From positions 357 through 64,356 of the forward strand of contig NZ_LMQP01000002.1 in NCBI RefSeq assembly GCF_001425405.1: 64,000 nt of DNA. Reading direction: 5' to 3'. Origin of the DNA: Sphingomonas sp. Leaf412 (GTDB taxonomy: Bacteria; Pseudomonadota; Alphaproteobacteria; Sphingomonadales; Sphingomonadaceae). Of this stretch, positions 1 to 8,824 are shown piece by piece. A model generated the notes under the pieces. That model was not told where the DNA came from and did no database searches. It saw nothing but the letters and a program-made list of their open reading frames with translations. The position numbers and the translations under genes were made by a program. Numbering within the stretch: position 1 is the stretch's first letter; each line of letters begins with the position of its first letter.

Positions 1-231
1 CCACAGCTTCCCGCATCTCAGAAGCCATTCGGCGGGCTGCGGCAAGCGGCAGCGCGTTTGCGGAGCCCAATCCGATCTCCGCCCGCTTCTTGTTCTCCAC
101 GCTCATAAAAACCCACGAGCGTGAACCAGTCGTGGTCACCCGCAGATAAAGCCCTCCGCCATCGGAGTAGCGCCCCGGCTTCGTCAGCGCGGCAGCCTGT
201 TTGACGTTCAGCTTGTTGAGCGCTCGAGCCA
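1..231 (-). CDS. P4-type tyrosine integrase, N-terminal part (cut by window edge)
   Basis: Read leftward from the ATG at 231, the first 77 codons are open to the window edge. They begin MARALNKLNVKQAA, then TKPGRYSDGGGLYLRV and SRSWVFMSV, with IGLGSANALPLAAAR further on. This is the arm-type DNA-binding domain (DUF4102) found at the N-terminus of P4-family integrases that insert islands into tRNA genes. The catalytic domain would lie left of the window. Base composition is lower in GC than in the genes to the right, which fits acquired DNA. A pair of direct repeats and a tRNA-like 3' end sit just upstream of the start. Family assignment is firm; whether the gene is intact cannot be judged here. 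Confidence 0.85.
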
Positions 232-273
232 TGTGGACGATCCTTCGGTGGGGACCGTCTTTGCAAGTCACCC

Positions 274-295
274 GTGCCCACTTTTGTGCCCACTT
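274..295. repeat. Direct repeat pair upstream of the integrase, possible arm-type site
   Basis: The decamer GTGCCCACTT occurs twice, at 274-283 and 286-295, separated by TT. The spacing (12 bp, about one helical turn) and the position 43-64 bp upstream of an integrase start fit arm-type binding sites for the integrase N-terminal domain. This is inference from position. The rest of 232-514 shows no convincing gene. Confidence 0.45.
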
Positions 296-436
296 CGGGA
301 GTGGTCGTCAACGAGCGCGAGCGAATGCAGGCGAACCGAAGAGCTGCACTGGGTCTCCATGTCCAGCCGTAAGACGGAGTTATTATGATCGTTAGCGCAC
401 GATCCCGATCGCTGGCGGTATCGCACTTCTACGGAC

Positions 437-449
437 ACCCTCTCCGCCA
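437..449 (+). other. Possible attachment-site remnant (tRNA-Ser 3' end)
   Basis: ACCCTCTCCGCCA matches the 3' end of many bacterial tRNA-Ser genes (the acceptor strand opposite a 5' GGAGAGG). The T-arm upstream is not recognisable and there is no tRNA body, so it can only be a short duplicated 3' end. Together with the integrase start 206 bp to the left, it suggests the right boundary of an island inserted at a tRNA-Ser. A 13-bp match could be chance. Confidence 0.3.
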
Positions 450-514
450 CTTACCTGTCCCGATACGTCCACCCCGGGCTTGCGCCGGACCGGCGCGCGC
501 GCCACCGTCGCGCG

Positions 515-970
515 ATGCGTCTTGTCCCCCTGTTCGTCTGTCTCGCCGCGCTTCCCGTCGCCGCATCCGCGCAATCCGTCCCGCCCGTGCGCTGGGCCGT
601 GACGTCGACCGTCGTCGACCTGACCGTGCCCGGGGCGCCGGGCTTCCTGCTGAAGATGGCGAAGGGCAAGTCGCGCAAGGAACACAAGTGCCTGGCGCCG
701 GGGCAGGGCATCGCGGCCGTCCTGGCGCCGGATCCCAAGGCGCAGTGCCGCATCGAGCGGCAGGAGACGACCGACGGGCGGTATTCGCAGGCGCTGCTCT
801 GCCCGCAGAAGAAGGGGGAGCCGATGCGGGTCGTCCGTTCGGGCACCTACGACGATCGCGGCTTCGCGGGCCGCGCGGAGATGACGGGGCGGACTGCGAA
901 GGGCGCGATGCGCGTCCTGCTCGACCAGCGCGCCGCCCGCGTCGGCGGCACGTGCCGCGTGGCGGGATAG
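515..970 (+). CDS. DUF3617-type secreted protein
   Basis: The 151-residue product begins with a signal peptide (MRLVPLFVCLAALPVAASAQ, cleavage after AQS likely). The remainder has the look of DUF3617 proteins: a short periplasmic domain with paired cysteines (KCLAP, QCRIE, LLCPQ, GTCRV) and a core rich in beta strands ending in a GTYDDRGFAGRAEM stretch. The function of the family is unknown. The gene stands alone between the island boundary and the convergent argJ. It is the first gene with the compositional style of the rest of the window, so it probably lies on the chromosomal side of the boundary. Confidence 0.7.
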   Translation: MRLVPLFVCLAALPVAASAQSVPPVRWAVTSTVVDLTVPGAPGFLLKMAKGKSRKEHKCLAPGQGIAAVLAPDPKAQCRIERQETTDGRYSQALLCPQKKGEPMRVVRSGTYDDRGFAGRAEMTGRTAKGAMRVLLDQRAARVGGTCRVAG

Positions 971-1072
971 GCCATGGCGCATCGGCGCGGCCCGATGCGC
1001 GAAACCTGTTTCGCTTGCGGGTTCACCCTGTCGCTGCGCCATTCCGCCGCGGCATCCGGCCGTCGATCCGCG

Positions 1073-2299
1073 CTAGCTGCGATAGTCCGCGTTGATCGAG
1101 ATGTAGCCGTGCGTCAGGTCGCAGGTCCACACGCGCGCGCTGCCCTCGCCCAGCCCCAGGTCGACGCCGATCTCCACCTCGCGGCCCTTCAGGTGGGCGG
1201 CGACGGGCGCTTCGTCATAGCCGGCGACCGCGACGCCCTCCTGCGCCACCTGGGTGTCGCCGAAACGGATCGACAGTCTGTCGCGCTCGGCGGGTTCGCC
1301 CGCCTTGCCCACCGCCATGACCACGCGGCCCCAGTTCGCGTCCTCGCCCGCGATCGCGGTCTTCACCAGCGGGGAATTGGCGATCGACATCGCGATGCGG
1401 TGCGCGGACCGGTCGCTGTCCGCGCCCTCGACCGTCACCTCGATCAGCTTCGTCGCGCCTTCGCCGTCGCGCACGACCAGCAGCGCGAGGCGGCGGCACA
1501 GGTCCGCCATCGCGGCGCGGAACGCATCCGCCCCCGCGTCGTCCTCGTGGCGGAGCGGCGCGTTCCCCGCCGCGCCGGTGGCGAAGGCGAGCACCGTGTC
1601 GCTGGTGGAGGTGTCGCCGTCGACGGTGATGCAGGAGAAGGTCCGCGCATTGGCATCCGACAGCGCGCGTTGCAGGAACCCCGCCTCCACCGTCGCATCG
1701 GTGAAGACGAAGCCCAGCATCGTCGCCATGTCGGGCGCGATCATGCCCGAACCCTTCACGATTCCCGCCAGCGTCACGGTCCGGCCGTCGACCACCGCGG
1801 TGACGACGGCGCCCTTGGGATAGGTGTCGGTCGTCCCGATCGCCTCCGCCGCGGCGCGCCAGTCCGCCGGTTGCGCCGCATAGGCGGCGTCCAGCCCCGC
1901 CTCCGCCTTGTCGATCGGCAGCGGCACGCCGATGACGCCCGTGGAGGCGACGAACACGTCCGACGGCCGGCAGCCGAGCGCGCCCGCGGTGCGCGCCGCA
2001 ATCGCCTCCACCGCGGTCCGGCCGCGGTCGCCGGTGAAGGCGTTGGAATTACCCGCATTGACCACCAGCGCGCGCGCCTCCCCCAGCACCAGCGCGCGGC
2101 GGCACCACTCCACCTCCGGCGAGGGGCATTTCGATTGCGTCAGCACGCCCGCCACCGTCGTGCCCGGCGCCAGCTGCGCCAGCGTCAGGTCGCAGCGATC
2201 CCATTCCTTGTACCGCGCGCGTGCGACGCGGATCGTGACGCCCGCGATCGGCGGCATGTCGGGGAAGGGGGTGGCGAGCGGGGATATGGACGTGGACAT
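1073..2299 (-). CDS. argJ: Bifunctional ornithine acetyltransferase / N-acetylglutamate synthase ArgJ
   Basis: ArgJ moves the acetyl group from N-acetylornithine to glutamate in the cyclic arginine pathway. It is made as a precursor that cleaves itself into alpha and beta chains. The autocleavage site is visible: KGSGMIAPDMATMLGF, with the nucleophilic Thr near residue 193 of 408. VVNAGNSNAFTG, FVASTGVIGVPLP and the C-terminal TCDLTHGYISINADYRS also match the family. I chose the ATG at 2299 because family members start near ISPLATPFPDMP; an in-frame ATG at 2311 is possible, and neither has a clear Shine-Dalgarno. It is divergent from the TonB-domain gene, with under 50 bp between them. Confidence 0.95.
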   Translation of the reverse strand: MSTSISPLATPFPDMPPIAGVTIRVARARYKEWDRCDLTLAQLAPGTTVAGVLTQSKCPSPEVEWCRRALVLGEARALVVNAGNSNAFTGDRGRTAVEAIAARTAGALGCRPSDVFVASTGVIGVPLPIDKAEAGLDAAYAAQPADWRAAAEAIGTTDTYPKGAVVTAVVDGRTVTLAGIVKGSGMIAPDMATMLGFVFTDATVEAGFLQRALSDANARTFSCITVDGDTSTSDTVLAFATGAAGNAPLRHEDDAGADAFRAAMADLCRRLALLVVRDGEGATKLIEVTVEGADSDRSAHRIAMSIANSPLVKTAIAGEDANWGRVVMAVGKAGEPAERDRLSIRFGDTQVAQEGVAVAGYDEAPVAAHLKGREVEIGVDLGLGEGSARVWTCDLTHGYISINADYRS

Positions 2300-2345
2300 G
2301 GGCGTGCGCATAGGATGATGTACCGGTGCGGCAAAGGGGCTGGAA

Positions 2346-2876
2346 TTGGGCGAGCGGCCGAAAGACGAGCCCGATCGGGCAGGCGACTCGACGCCCGCCC
2401 GGCGCCGGTCCTGGCTTACCCTGCGCACGGACGGGCGATTGATCGTCTTGGCGGCGACGTGCGCGATGCTGATCGTCGAACACGGGGCGTCGTTGTGGTC
2501 AGCGGGAGGACAGGTGCGGGCCTGGTGGCTGGACGATGGGAACGCCCCGACGATCGCGGTCGCCGTTCCGACGGCCTATCTGCCCGACTGGATCGGCCCG
2601 CAGGACTATCCCGAAGCGGCAAAGGCCGCCCGACTGGAAGGAACAGTCGAGCTGTCGTGGAACGTGGCACGCGATGGCCGGATCGATTCCTGTCGTATCG
2701 ACCGGTCGAGCGGTCATCCGATCCTCGATCAGGCGACGTGCCGCCTGTTGATCGAACGGGGATGGTTTCGCGTCGTCAGCGCGAACGGCCCGCGACTGCG
2801 GCATTTCTCGTCCAGCTATCGATGGAAGCTGCCACCGGCCGGGACCGCCATCCCGGTTCCGGCAACGGGTGCGTAG
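2346..2876 (+). CDS. TonB C-terminal-domain membrane protein
   Basis: The product is 176 residues. A cytoplasmic N-terminus is followed by one membrane span (about residues 32-50, LIVLAATCAMLIVEHGASLW) and then a periplasmic TonB-type C-terminal domain: YPEAAKAARLEGTVELSW, then ARDGRIDSCRIDRSSGHPILDQATCRLL. Sphingomonads carry many such small energy-transducer-like proteins. The usual proline-rich spacer is missing, so coupling to an outer-membrane receptor is uncertain. The start appears to be TTG at 2346, with AAAGGGG a few bases upstream. Confidence 0.7.
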   Translation: MGERPKDEPDRAGDSTPARRRSWLTLRTDGRLIVLAATCAMLIVEHGASLWSAGGQVRAWWLDDGNAPTIAVAVPTAYLPDWIGPQDYPEAAKAARLEGTVELSWNVARDGRIDSCRIDRSSGHPILDQATCRLLIERGWFRVVSANGPRLRHFSSSYRWKLPPAGTAIPVPATGA

Positions 2877-2988
2877 ATACCATCGTAAGACCGTCCGCGG
2901 CCATTCTTCGCGGCGAGCCATGGTGGCACGTTACGCCGATATTAATTCGGTTGGCGTCACAGGCACGGCACCTTATGTCGGCCATGCG

Positions 2989-3240
2989 ATGAACCTGCTG
3001 CTGCTCCTGTCCGCCCTGCTGTCCGCGCTGACCGGCGTGGGCGGGAGCGTGCGTCAGCCGCAGGTGGCGCAGGCGGTGGCGCAGCAGGCGCGGGTGTCGG
3101 CGCCGCGGGTCGCGGTCGCGCCCGCCGCGCGGCCCGTCGCCGCGCTGCCGGTGCCGGCGGTCCAGACCATCGCGCCCGTCGTGCGCGCCTTCGCGCTTGC
3201 CGCGATCGCACCGCTCTACGCCACGCGCCGGCGCGAATAG
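2989..3240 (+). CDS. Small secreted or membrane-anchored protein upstream of secA
   Basis: The 83-residue reading frame starts [19 protein letters not shown], a good signal peptide or anchor. It continues as an alanine, valine and proline-rich low-complexity chain ([32 protein letters not shown]) ending RRRE. No conserved domain is recognised. The 98 bp between its end and secA makes co-transcription possible. Ribosome-binding sequence is weak, and GC-rich low-complexity frames can be spurious, so support rests mainly on the clean N-terminal hydrophobic segment. Confidence 0.5.
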   Translation: MNLLLLLSALLSALTGVGGSVRQPQVAQAVAQQARVSAPRVAVAPAARPVAALPVPAVQTIAPVVRAFALAAIAPLYATRRRE

Positions 3241-3337
3241 CGTCGTGGCCGGTGCGCCGGCCGCCCCCCTTCATCCAGATTCAGGCGCGGGCCGCGATGC
3301 GGCGTCCGCGCGCGCTCGCAGACAGGAATACGCCCGC

Positions 3338-6073
3338 ATGTTCGGTGGCCTCGCCAAATCGCTCTTCGGTTCGTCCAATGACCGCTACGTCAAGTCGCTC
3401 GATCCGGTCCTGCGGAAGATCGCATCGTTCGAGCCCGTACTCCAGGCGATGGACGACGCCACGCTGGCGAACCAGACCGTCCTGTTCCGCGAGCGGCTGG
3501 CCAACGGGGAGAAGCTGGACGCGATCATGCCCGAGGCGTTCGCGACCGTTCGCGAGGCGTCGGTGCGCGTGCTGGGGATGCGGCATTTCGACGTGCAGAT
3601 GGTCGGCGGCATCGTCCTGCACCGCGGCGAGATCGCCGAGATGCGGACCGGCGAGGGCAAGACCCTGGTCGCGACGCTGGCGGTGTACCTGAACGCGCTG
3701 CCGGGCGACGGCGTCCACGTCATCACCGTCAACGACTATCTCGCCGCGCGCGACGCGGAGTGGATGGGGCGGGTCTATCGCTTCCTGGGCCTGACCGTCG
3801 GCACGATCATCCCGAACCTGACCGACGAACAGCGCAAGGCCGCCTACGACAGCGACATCACGTACGGCACGAACAACGAGTTCGGGTTCGATTACCTGCG
3901 CGACAACATGAAGTACGATCGCGCCAGCATGGTGCAGCGCGCCTTCGCCATGGCGATCGTGGACGAGGTCGATTCGGTCCTGATCGACGAGGCGCGCACC
4001 CCGCTCATCATCAGCGGCCCGACCGACGACAAGTCCGAGCTGTACATGCAGGTCGACGTCGTCGTGAAGCAGCTGGACGAGGCGGATTACGAGAAGGACG
4101 AGAAGCAGAAGACGATCGTCCTGACCGAGGACGGGACCGAGAAGATCGAGCGGATGCTGGAGGCGGCGGGCCTGCTGGAAGGGCAGAACCTGTACGATTT
4201 CGAGAATACGCAGGTCGTCCACCACCTGAACCAGGCGCTGCGCGCGAACGTGATGTTCAAGCTGGACACCGACTATATCGTCAAGGACGGGAAGATCGTC
4301 ATCATCGACGAATTCACGGGGCGCATGATGGACGGTCGCCGTTGGTCCGACGGCCTGCACCAGGCGGTCGAGGCGAAGGAGGGCGTGCAGATCGAGCCCG
4401 AGAACCAGACGATGGCCTCGATCACGTTCCAGAACTATTTCCGCATGTACCCCAAGCTGTCGGGCATGACCGGCACCGCCGCGACCGAGGCGGCGGAATT
4501 CTTCGACATCTACAAGATGAACGTCGTCACGATCCCGACGAACAAGCCGGTGAGCCGCGTCGACGAGGAGGACGAATTCTACAAGGACACGCAGGACAAG
4601 TTCCGCGCCATCGCGAAGAAGATCCGCGAACATGCGCAGAACGGGCAGCCGGTGCTGGTCGGCACCGTCTCGATCGAGAAGTCCGAGCTGCTGAGCGAAT
4701 TCCTGAACCAGGAAGGCGTCGACCATTCGGTCCTGAACGCACGCTATCACGAGCAGGAGGCGCATATCGTGGCGCAGGCCGGGCGGCTGGGCGCGGTGAC
4801 GATCGCGACCAACATGGCGGGGCGCGGCACCGACATCCAGCTGGGCGGCAACCTGGAGTTCCGGGTCGAGGACGAATTGAAGACGATGCCCGAGGGGCCG
4901 GAGCGCGACGCCGCGATCGACGCCATCCGCAGGGAGATCGAGGCGGAGAAGGCGCGCGTGCTGGAGGCGGGGGGCCTGTTCGTGCTGGGCACCGAGCGCC
5001 ACGAATCGCGCCGCATCGACAACCAGCTGCGCGGCCGGTCGGGGCGGCAGGGCGATCCGGGGCTGAGCCGCTTCTATTTGTCGCTGGACGACGATCTGCT
5101 GCGCATCTTCGGCCCCGATACGCTGTTCGCCAAGATGATGCGCAACAACATCGGCGACGGCGAGGCGATCGGCAGCAAGTGGCTGACGAAGGCGATCGAG
5201 ACCGCGCAGAAGAAGGTCGAGGCGCGCAACTACGACGTGCGCAAGCAGGTCGTGGAATATGACGACGTGATGAACGACCAGCGCAAGGTCATCTACGAAC
5301 AGCGCGCCGCCATCATGGACGCCGATACGGTCGGCGACGTCGTGGACGACATGCGCGCCGAAACGGTCAACGCGATCGTCGGCGACGCCTGCCCCCCCGG
5401 CTCCTACCCCGAGCAGTGGAACGTGGAGGGGATGAAGGCGCGGCTGGCCGAAATCCTGAACATGGAACCGCCGATCGACGAATGGCTGAAGGAAGAGGCG
5501 GTCGATCCGGAAATGGTGACGGAGCGCGTGCAGGCGGAAGCCGACGCGTCGGTCGCGGAAAAGTCCGCCGAGCTGGAGCCGGACACCTGGATCCAGGTCG
5601 AGAAGTCGATCCTGCTCCAGAACCTGGACCATCATTGGAAGGAGCATCTGGCGACGCTCGACGCGCTGCGCCAGGTCGTCCACCTGCGCGCCTATGCGCA
5701 GAAGACGCCGATCAACGAATACAAGCAGGAGGCGTTCGCGCTGTTCCAGCGGATGCTGGACGCGATCCGCGAGGATGTGACCAAGACGATCGCACATGCG
5801 CAGTTCCGGATGCAGGCGCCCCCGCCGATGCCCGACCTGCCCGATTTCATCACCACGCATTTCGACCCGTTCACGGGCGAGGACAATTCCAACGACATCG
5901 ACGGCGGGACCCTGGGCCTGGTCCAGACGCAATTGCCGCCGTTGCAGATCGTCCAGCCGGGGCCGATGGAACTGGGCGAGGATCCCGCCAGCTGGGAAGG
6001 CGTGGTCAGCCGCAACGCGCCGTGCCCGTGCGGATCTGGCCGCAAGTACAAGCATTGCCACGGCGCCGCCTGA
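3338..6073 (+). CDS. secA: Preprotein translocase ATPase SecA
   Basis: SecA is the motor that pushes unfolded preproteins through SecYEG. The 911-residue protein is full length. Visible features are the Walker A motif ([11 protein letters not shown], near 103-113), the DEAD-like [15 protein letters not shown], helicase motifs ([38 protein letters not shown]) and the C-terminal zinc-binding SecB/ribosome contact [18 protein letters not shown]. The ATG at 3338 gives the standard [12 protein letters not shown] start, with AGGAA ten bases upstream. The stop codon is the first part of a 12-bp tandem repeat. Confidence 0.98.
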   Translation: MFGGLAKSLFGSSNDRYVKSLDPVLRKIASFEPVLQAMDDATLANQTVLFRERLANGEKLDAIMPEAFATVREASVRVLGMRHFDVQMVGGIVLHRGEIAEMRTGEGKTLVATLAVYLNALPGDGVHVITVNDYLAARDAEWMGRVYRFLGLTVGTIIPNLTDEQRKAAYDSDITYGTNNEFGFDYLRDNMKYDRASMVQRAFAMAIVDEVDSVLIDEARTPLIISGPTDDKSELYMQVDVVVKQLDEADYEKDEKQKTIVLTEDGTEKIERMLEAAGLLEGQNLYDFENTQVVHHLNQALRANVMFKLDTDYIVKDGKIVIIDEFTGRMMDGRRWSDGLHQAVEAKEGVQIEPENQTMASITFQNYFRMYPKLSGMTGTAATEAAEFFDIYKMNVVTIPTNKPVSRVDEEDEFYKDTQDKFRAIAKKIREHAQNGQPVLVGTVSIEKSELLSEFLNQEGVDHSVLNARYHEQEAHIVAQAGRLGAVTIATNMAGRGTDIQLGGNLEFRVEDELKTMPEGPERDAAIDAIRREIEAEKARVLEAGGLFVLGTERHESRRIDNQLRGRSGRQGDPGLSRFYLSLDDDLLRIFGPDTLFAKMMRNNIGDGEAIGSKWLTKAIETAQKKVEARNYDVRKQVVEYDDVMNDQRKVIYEQRAAIMDADTVGDVVDDMRAETVNAIVGDACPPGSYPEQWNVEGMKARLAEILNMEPPIDEWLKEEAVDPEMVTERVQAEADASVAEKSAELEPDTWIQVEKSILLQNLDHHWKEHLATLDALRQVVHLRAYAQKTPINEYKQEAFALFQRMLDAIREDVTKTIAHAQFRMQAPPPMPDLPDFITTHFDPFTGEDNSNDIDGGTLGLVQTQLPPLQIVQPGPMELGEDPASWEGVVSRNAPCPCGSGRKYKHCHGAA

Positions 6074-6118
6074 TCCGGGGCCTGATCCGGGGCCTGATCC
6101 GCGGCCTGATCCGGGCAC
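6071..6118 (+). repeat. Four-copy 12-bp tandem repeat starting at the secA stop codon
   Basis: Four head-to-tail units begin at 6071, 6083, 6095 and 6107. The first two are TGATCCGGGGCC, the third TGATCCGCGGCC and the fourth TGATCCGGGCAC. The TGA of the first unit is the secA stop. Each unit has a TGATCC that can pair with downstream GGATCA on the other strand and a GGCC palindrome, so the transcript could fold into several alternative short hairpins before xerC. Confidence 0.9.
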
Positions 6119-6148
6119 GCCCGCGAGCGATGTGGTAGGGGACGGGGC

Positions 6149-7030
6149 ATGACCGCCCCGCTCGCCCACGACTTCGCGCAGCATCTGGCGCGCGACCGGC
6201 GGCGGTCGGACCATACCGTCCGCGCCTATCGCGCGGGGGCGGAACGGCTGCTGGGCTTCCTTCAGGCGCATTGGGGCGGGCCGGTCGACCGCGCGCGGCT
6301 GTGCGCGGTCGAGGCGGCCGACCTGCGCGCGTTCCTGGCGCAGCGGCGCGGCGAGGGACTGGGGAACGCCTCCGCCGCGCGCGAGCTGTCGGCGGTGCGC
6401 GCGTTCCTGTCATGGGCCGGGGCACCCGCGCCGCGGACGCGGGGACCGCGGGTGAAGAAGGGCGTGCCGCGCCCGGTGTCGCCGGGCGAGGCGGTGGCAC
6501 TGGCGCGCGAGGTGGCGGACGAGGCGAGCGAGCCGTGGATCGGCGCGCGCGACTGGGCGGTGCTGCTGCTGCTGTACGGCGCGGGGTTGCGCATCGGGGA
6601 GGCATTGGGGCTGACCGGTGCGGTGCTGCCGCTGGGCGAGACGCTGGTCGTCACGGGGAAGCGCAACAAGGTGCGGATCGTGCCGCTGCTGCCCGCGGTG
6701 CGGGAGGCGGTGGAGGCCTATGCCGGGGCGGTGCCGTGGTCGATCGCGCGCGACGCGGCGCTGTTCCGCGGGGCGAAGGGCGGGGCGCTGTCGCCGGGGG
6801 TCGTGCGGGTCAAGGTCCGGTCGGCGCGCGCGACGCTGGGGCTGGGCGAGCGGACGACGCCGCACGCGCTGCGGCACAGTTTCGCGACCCACCTGCTGGG
6901 CCGGGGGGCGGATCTGCGCCAGTTGCAGGAGCTGCTGGGCCACGCCAGCCTGAGTTCGACGCAGGTCTATACCGCGGTCGATGCGGCGCACCTGTTGGAC
7001 GTCTATCGCCACGCCCATCCGCGGGCCTGA
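6149..7030 (+). CDS. xerC: Tyrosine site-specific recombinase, XerC-like
   Basis: The 293-residue protein has a SAM-like N-terminal core-binding domain (HDFAQHLARDRRRSDHTVRAY) and a full catalytic domain. The active-site set is complete: Arg148 (GLRIGE), Lys171 (GKRNKVR), His239/Arg242 (HALRHSFATHLL), His265 (LLGHASLSSTQVYT) and the nucleophile Tyr274. Length and motifs fit XerC, the chromosome-dimer resolvase acting at dif. It is not like the phage integrase at the left edge, because it lacks the DUF4102 arm-binding domain. XerC is preferred over XerD on general similarity only. It follows secA by 75 bp. Confidence 0.85.
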   Translation: MTAPLAHDFAQHLARDRRRSDHTVRAYRAGAERLLGFLQAHWGGPVDRARLCAVEAADLRAFLAQRRGEGLGNASAARELSAVRAFLSWAGAPAPRTRGPRVKKGVPRPVSPGEAVALAREVADEASEPWIGARDWAVLLLLYGAGLRIGEALGLTGAVLPLGETLVVTGKRNKVRIVPLLPAVREAVEAYAGAVPWSIARDAALFRGAKGGALSPGVVRVKVRSARATLGLGERTTPHALRHSFATHLLGRGADLRQLQELLGHASLSSTQVYTAVDAAHLLDVYRHAHPRA

Positions 7031-7037
7031 CCAACTT

Positions 7038-7101
7038 CCGTTCGGGCTGAGCGACGTCGAAGCCTATGCGCGTAGCCTTCGACTTCGCTCAGGCCGAACG
7101 G
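7038..7101. repeat. REP-like palindrome, family A
   Basis: The 25-nt arms at 7038-7062 and 7077-7101 are inverted repeats with two mismatches, built on CCGTTCGG and CTGAGCGA-GTCGAAG. A smaller inverted repeat (GCCTATGCGC/GTAGCC) lies in the loop. It sits between the convergent ends of xerC and the DedA gene, so transcripts from either side would fold it. Related copies are at 8689, 20414, 36366 and 50486. Confidence 0.85.
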
Positions 7102-7117
7102 AGGTGGCGTTTGCCGA

Positions 7118-7723
7118 TCAGCGTTCCCGCGGTTTCCAGGTCGCGACGCGATAGCCCCAGATCGCCAGCGCCAGCACCGTCACCGCGATGCCGAGCGGGC
7201 CGAGGAAGCGGTCGAGCTGCTGGAAGCGCGATCCCAGCATGTATCCCGCGCCCGCCAGCACGCCGTTCCAGATCAGGCTGCCGACATAGGTGATCGCGGC
7301 GAATTGCCACACCGGCATCTTCGCCATGCCCGCGGGCAGCGAGATGAGCGTGCGGAACGTGGGCATGAAGCGGAACACGAACAGCGTCCACCCGCCGCGC
7401 TTGCGCCGGAAGAAGTGGCGGACGCGCTCCACGTCCTCCCATTCCAGCGTCAGCCAGCGGCCGTGCCGTTCCACGAACGGCCGGAAGCGTTCGTAGCCGA
7501 GGCGGCGGCCGATCACGTACCAGAACATGTTGCCCGCGGTCGTCCCCGCGGTGCCCCAAAGAACCAGCGGCACCATCTCCATCTGTCCGCGCGCCACCGC
7601 GATCCCGCCGAAACCCATGATGACCTCCGACGGGATCGGCGGGAACACGTTCTCGAGCGCCATCAGCAGGACGATGCCGAAATAGCCGCCCCAGGCGATC
7701 CAATCGAGGATGAACTCGGTCAA
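7118..7723 (-). CDS. DedA-family membrane protein
   Basis: The 201-residue membrane protein shows DedA (SNARE-associated/VTT) signatures: LENVFPPIPSEVIMGFGG near the N-terminus, then GNMFWYVIGRRLGYER, and FVFRFMPTFRTLISLPAG, the conserved F-R-x-P-x-x-R segment with its membrane-embedded arginines. DedA proteins include lipid-carrier flippases and are tied to membrane-potential homeostasis. The start is TTG at 7723. Its last two bases overlap the gshB stop (TTGA), which implies translational coupling with gshB. Confidence 0.85.
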   Translation of the reverse strand: MTEFILDWIAWGGYFGIVLLMALENVFPPIPSEVIMGFGGIAVARGQMEMVPLVLWGTAGTTAGNMFWYVIGRRLGYERFRPFVERHGRWLTLEWEDVERVRHFFRRKRGGWTLFVFRFMPTFRTLISLPAGMAKMPVWQFAAITYVGSLIWNGVLAGAGYMLGSRFQQLDRFLGPLGIAVTVLALAIWGYRVATWKPRER

Positions 7724-8679
7724 GCGGCCCGGCTCGCGTGGCGGCGTTCGATCGCGTCCCAGATCATGCCCGCGATATCGGTGCCGTCGAACTTCTCGAT
7801 CGCGACGATGCCGGTGGGGGAGGTGACGTTGATTTCCGTCAGCCATTCGCCGCCGATGACGTCGATGCCGACGAACACCAGCCCGCGACGCTTCAGCTCG
7901 GGCGCGAGTGCGGCGCAGATCTCGCGCTCCTTCGCGGTCAGCTGCGTCTTCTCCGCCGAACCGCCGACCGCCAGGTTGCTGCGGATCTCGCCCTCGCCCG
8001 GCAGGCGGTTGATCGCGCCCGCGACCTCGCCGTCGACCAGCACGATGCGCTTGTCCCCCTTCGCCACGTCGGGAAGGAACGCCTGGATCATGTGCGGTTC
8101 GCGCCACGTGAGGTTGAACACCTCCATCAGCGCGGACAGGTTCTCGCCCTCCGCGCCGACGCGGAAGATCGCCTTTCCGCCGTTGCCGTGCAGCGGCTTC
8201 ACCACGATCGCGCCGTGCGTCTTCAGGAACGCGCGCGCCTCGTCCAGGCTGCGCGTGACGAGCGTGGGGGGCATGAAGCGCGCGAAATCGAGCACCCACA
8301 CCTTTTCGGGCGCGTCGCGGACGCTTTTCGGGTCGTTGACGACCAACGTGCGGTCCGCGATCCGTTCGAGCAGGTGGGTGGCGGTGATATAGCCCAGGTC
8401 GAACGGCGGATCCTGCCGCATCAGCACCACGTCCGCCTCCGCGCCCAGATCGAGCGATACGGGATCGCCGAGGCGGAAATGGTTGCCCACGACGCGCTGG
8501 ACGGTGACGGGATTCGCGCGCGCCCACAGCCGGCCGTCGGACCAGTTCAGGTCGTCCGCCTGATAGTGGAACAGGCGGTGGCCACGCGATTGCGCGGCCA
8601 GCATCAGCGCGAAGGTCGAATCGCCCGCGATGTTGATGCCGGCGATCGGGTCCATCTGGACCGCGACGGTGAGTGTCAA
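7720..8679 (-). CDS. gshB: Glutathione synthetase
   Basis: GshB joins gamma-glutamylcysteine and glycine using ATP. The protein is 319 residues, normal for the family, and starts LTVAVQMDPIAGINIAGDST. The ATP-grasp fold is evident: VVKPLHGNGGKAIFRV, PHMIQAFLPDVAKGDKRIVLVDGE, INRLPGEGEIRSNL and FVGIDVIGGEWLTEINVTSPTGI. The only start that restores the family N-terminus is TTG at 8679. It has a strong GGAGG five bases upstream, which lies at the edge of a REP-like palindrome. DedA is coupled downstream. Confidence 0.95.
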   Translation of the reverse strand: MTLTVAVQMDPIAGINIAGDSTFALMLAAQSRGHRLFHYQADDLNWSDGRLWARANPVTVQRVVGNHFRLGDPVSLDLGAEADVVLMRQDPPFDLGYITATHLLERIADRTLVVNDPKSVRDAPEKVWVLDFARFMPPTLVTRSLDEARAFLKTHGAIVVKPLHGNGGKAIFRVGAEGENLSALMEVFNLTWREPHMIQAFLPDVAKGDKRIVLVDGEVAGAINRLPGEGEIRSNLAVGGSAEKTQLTAKEREICAALAPELKRRGLVFVGIDVIGGEWLTEINVTSPTGIVAIEKFDGTDIAGMIWDAIERRHASRAA

Positions 8680-8688
8680 TGAAACCTC

Positions 8689-8793
8689 CGTTCGTGGTGA
8701 GGAGGGGCCGAGCGACGCCGGAGCCTCGTCTCGAACCACATTTGTCCTTCGATACGACCCTTCGGCTGCGCTCAGGGTTCCCTCAGGACGAAC
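8689..8793. repeat. Degenerate REP-like palindrome, family A-like
   Basis: An imperfect inverted repeat lies between gshB and yraN, both read leftward. The outer left arm is CCGTTCGTGGTGAG. The right side carries CCTTCGGCTGCGCTCAGG and CCTCAGGACGAACC. It resembles the cleaner copies at 7038 and 20414 but has diverged. Its left end sits directly beside the gshB ribosome-binding site. Confidence 0.6.
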
Positions 8794-8824
8794 CGAGCGG
8801 CGATAGGCGTGCGGGGGACGATTG

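Noticed and set aside
974-2992. A 672-codon plus-strand frame opposite argJ
   Set aside because: argJ is certain on the other strand; the frame has no ribosome-binding site or domain and is Arg-rich.
3281-6271. A 996-codon frame opposite secA
   Set aside because: It is the reverse of SecA and parts of its flanks, with low-complexity His/Arg/Leu composition and no motif. Same cause as above.
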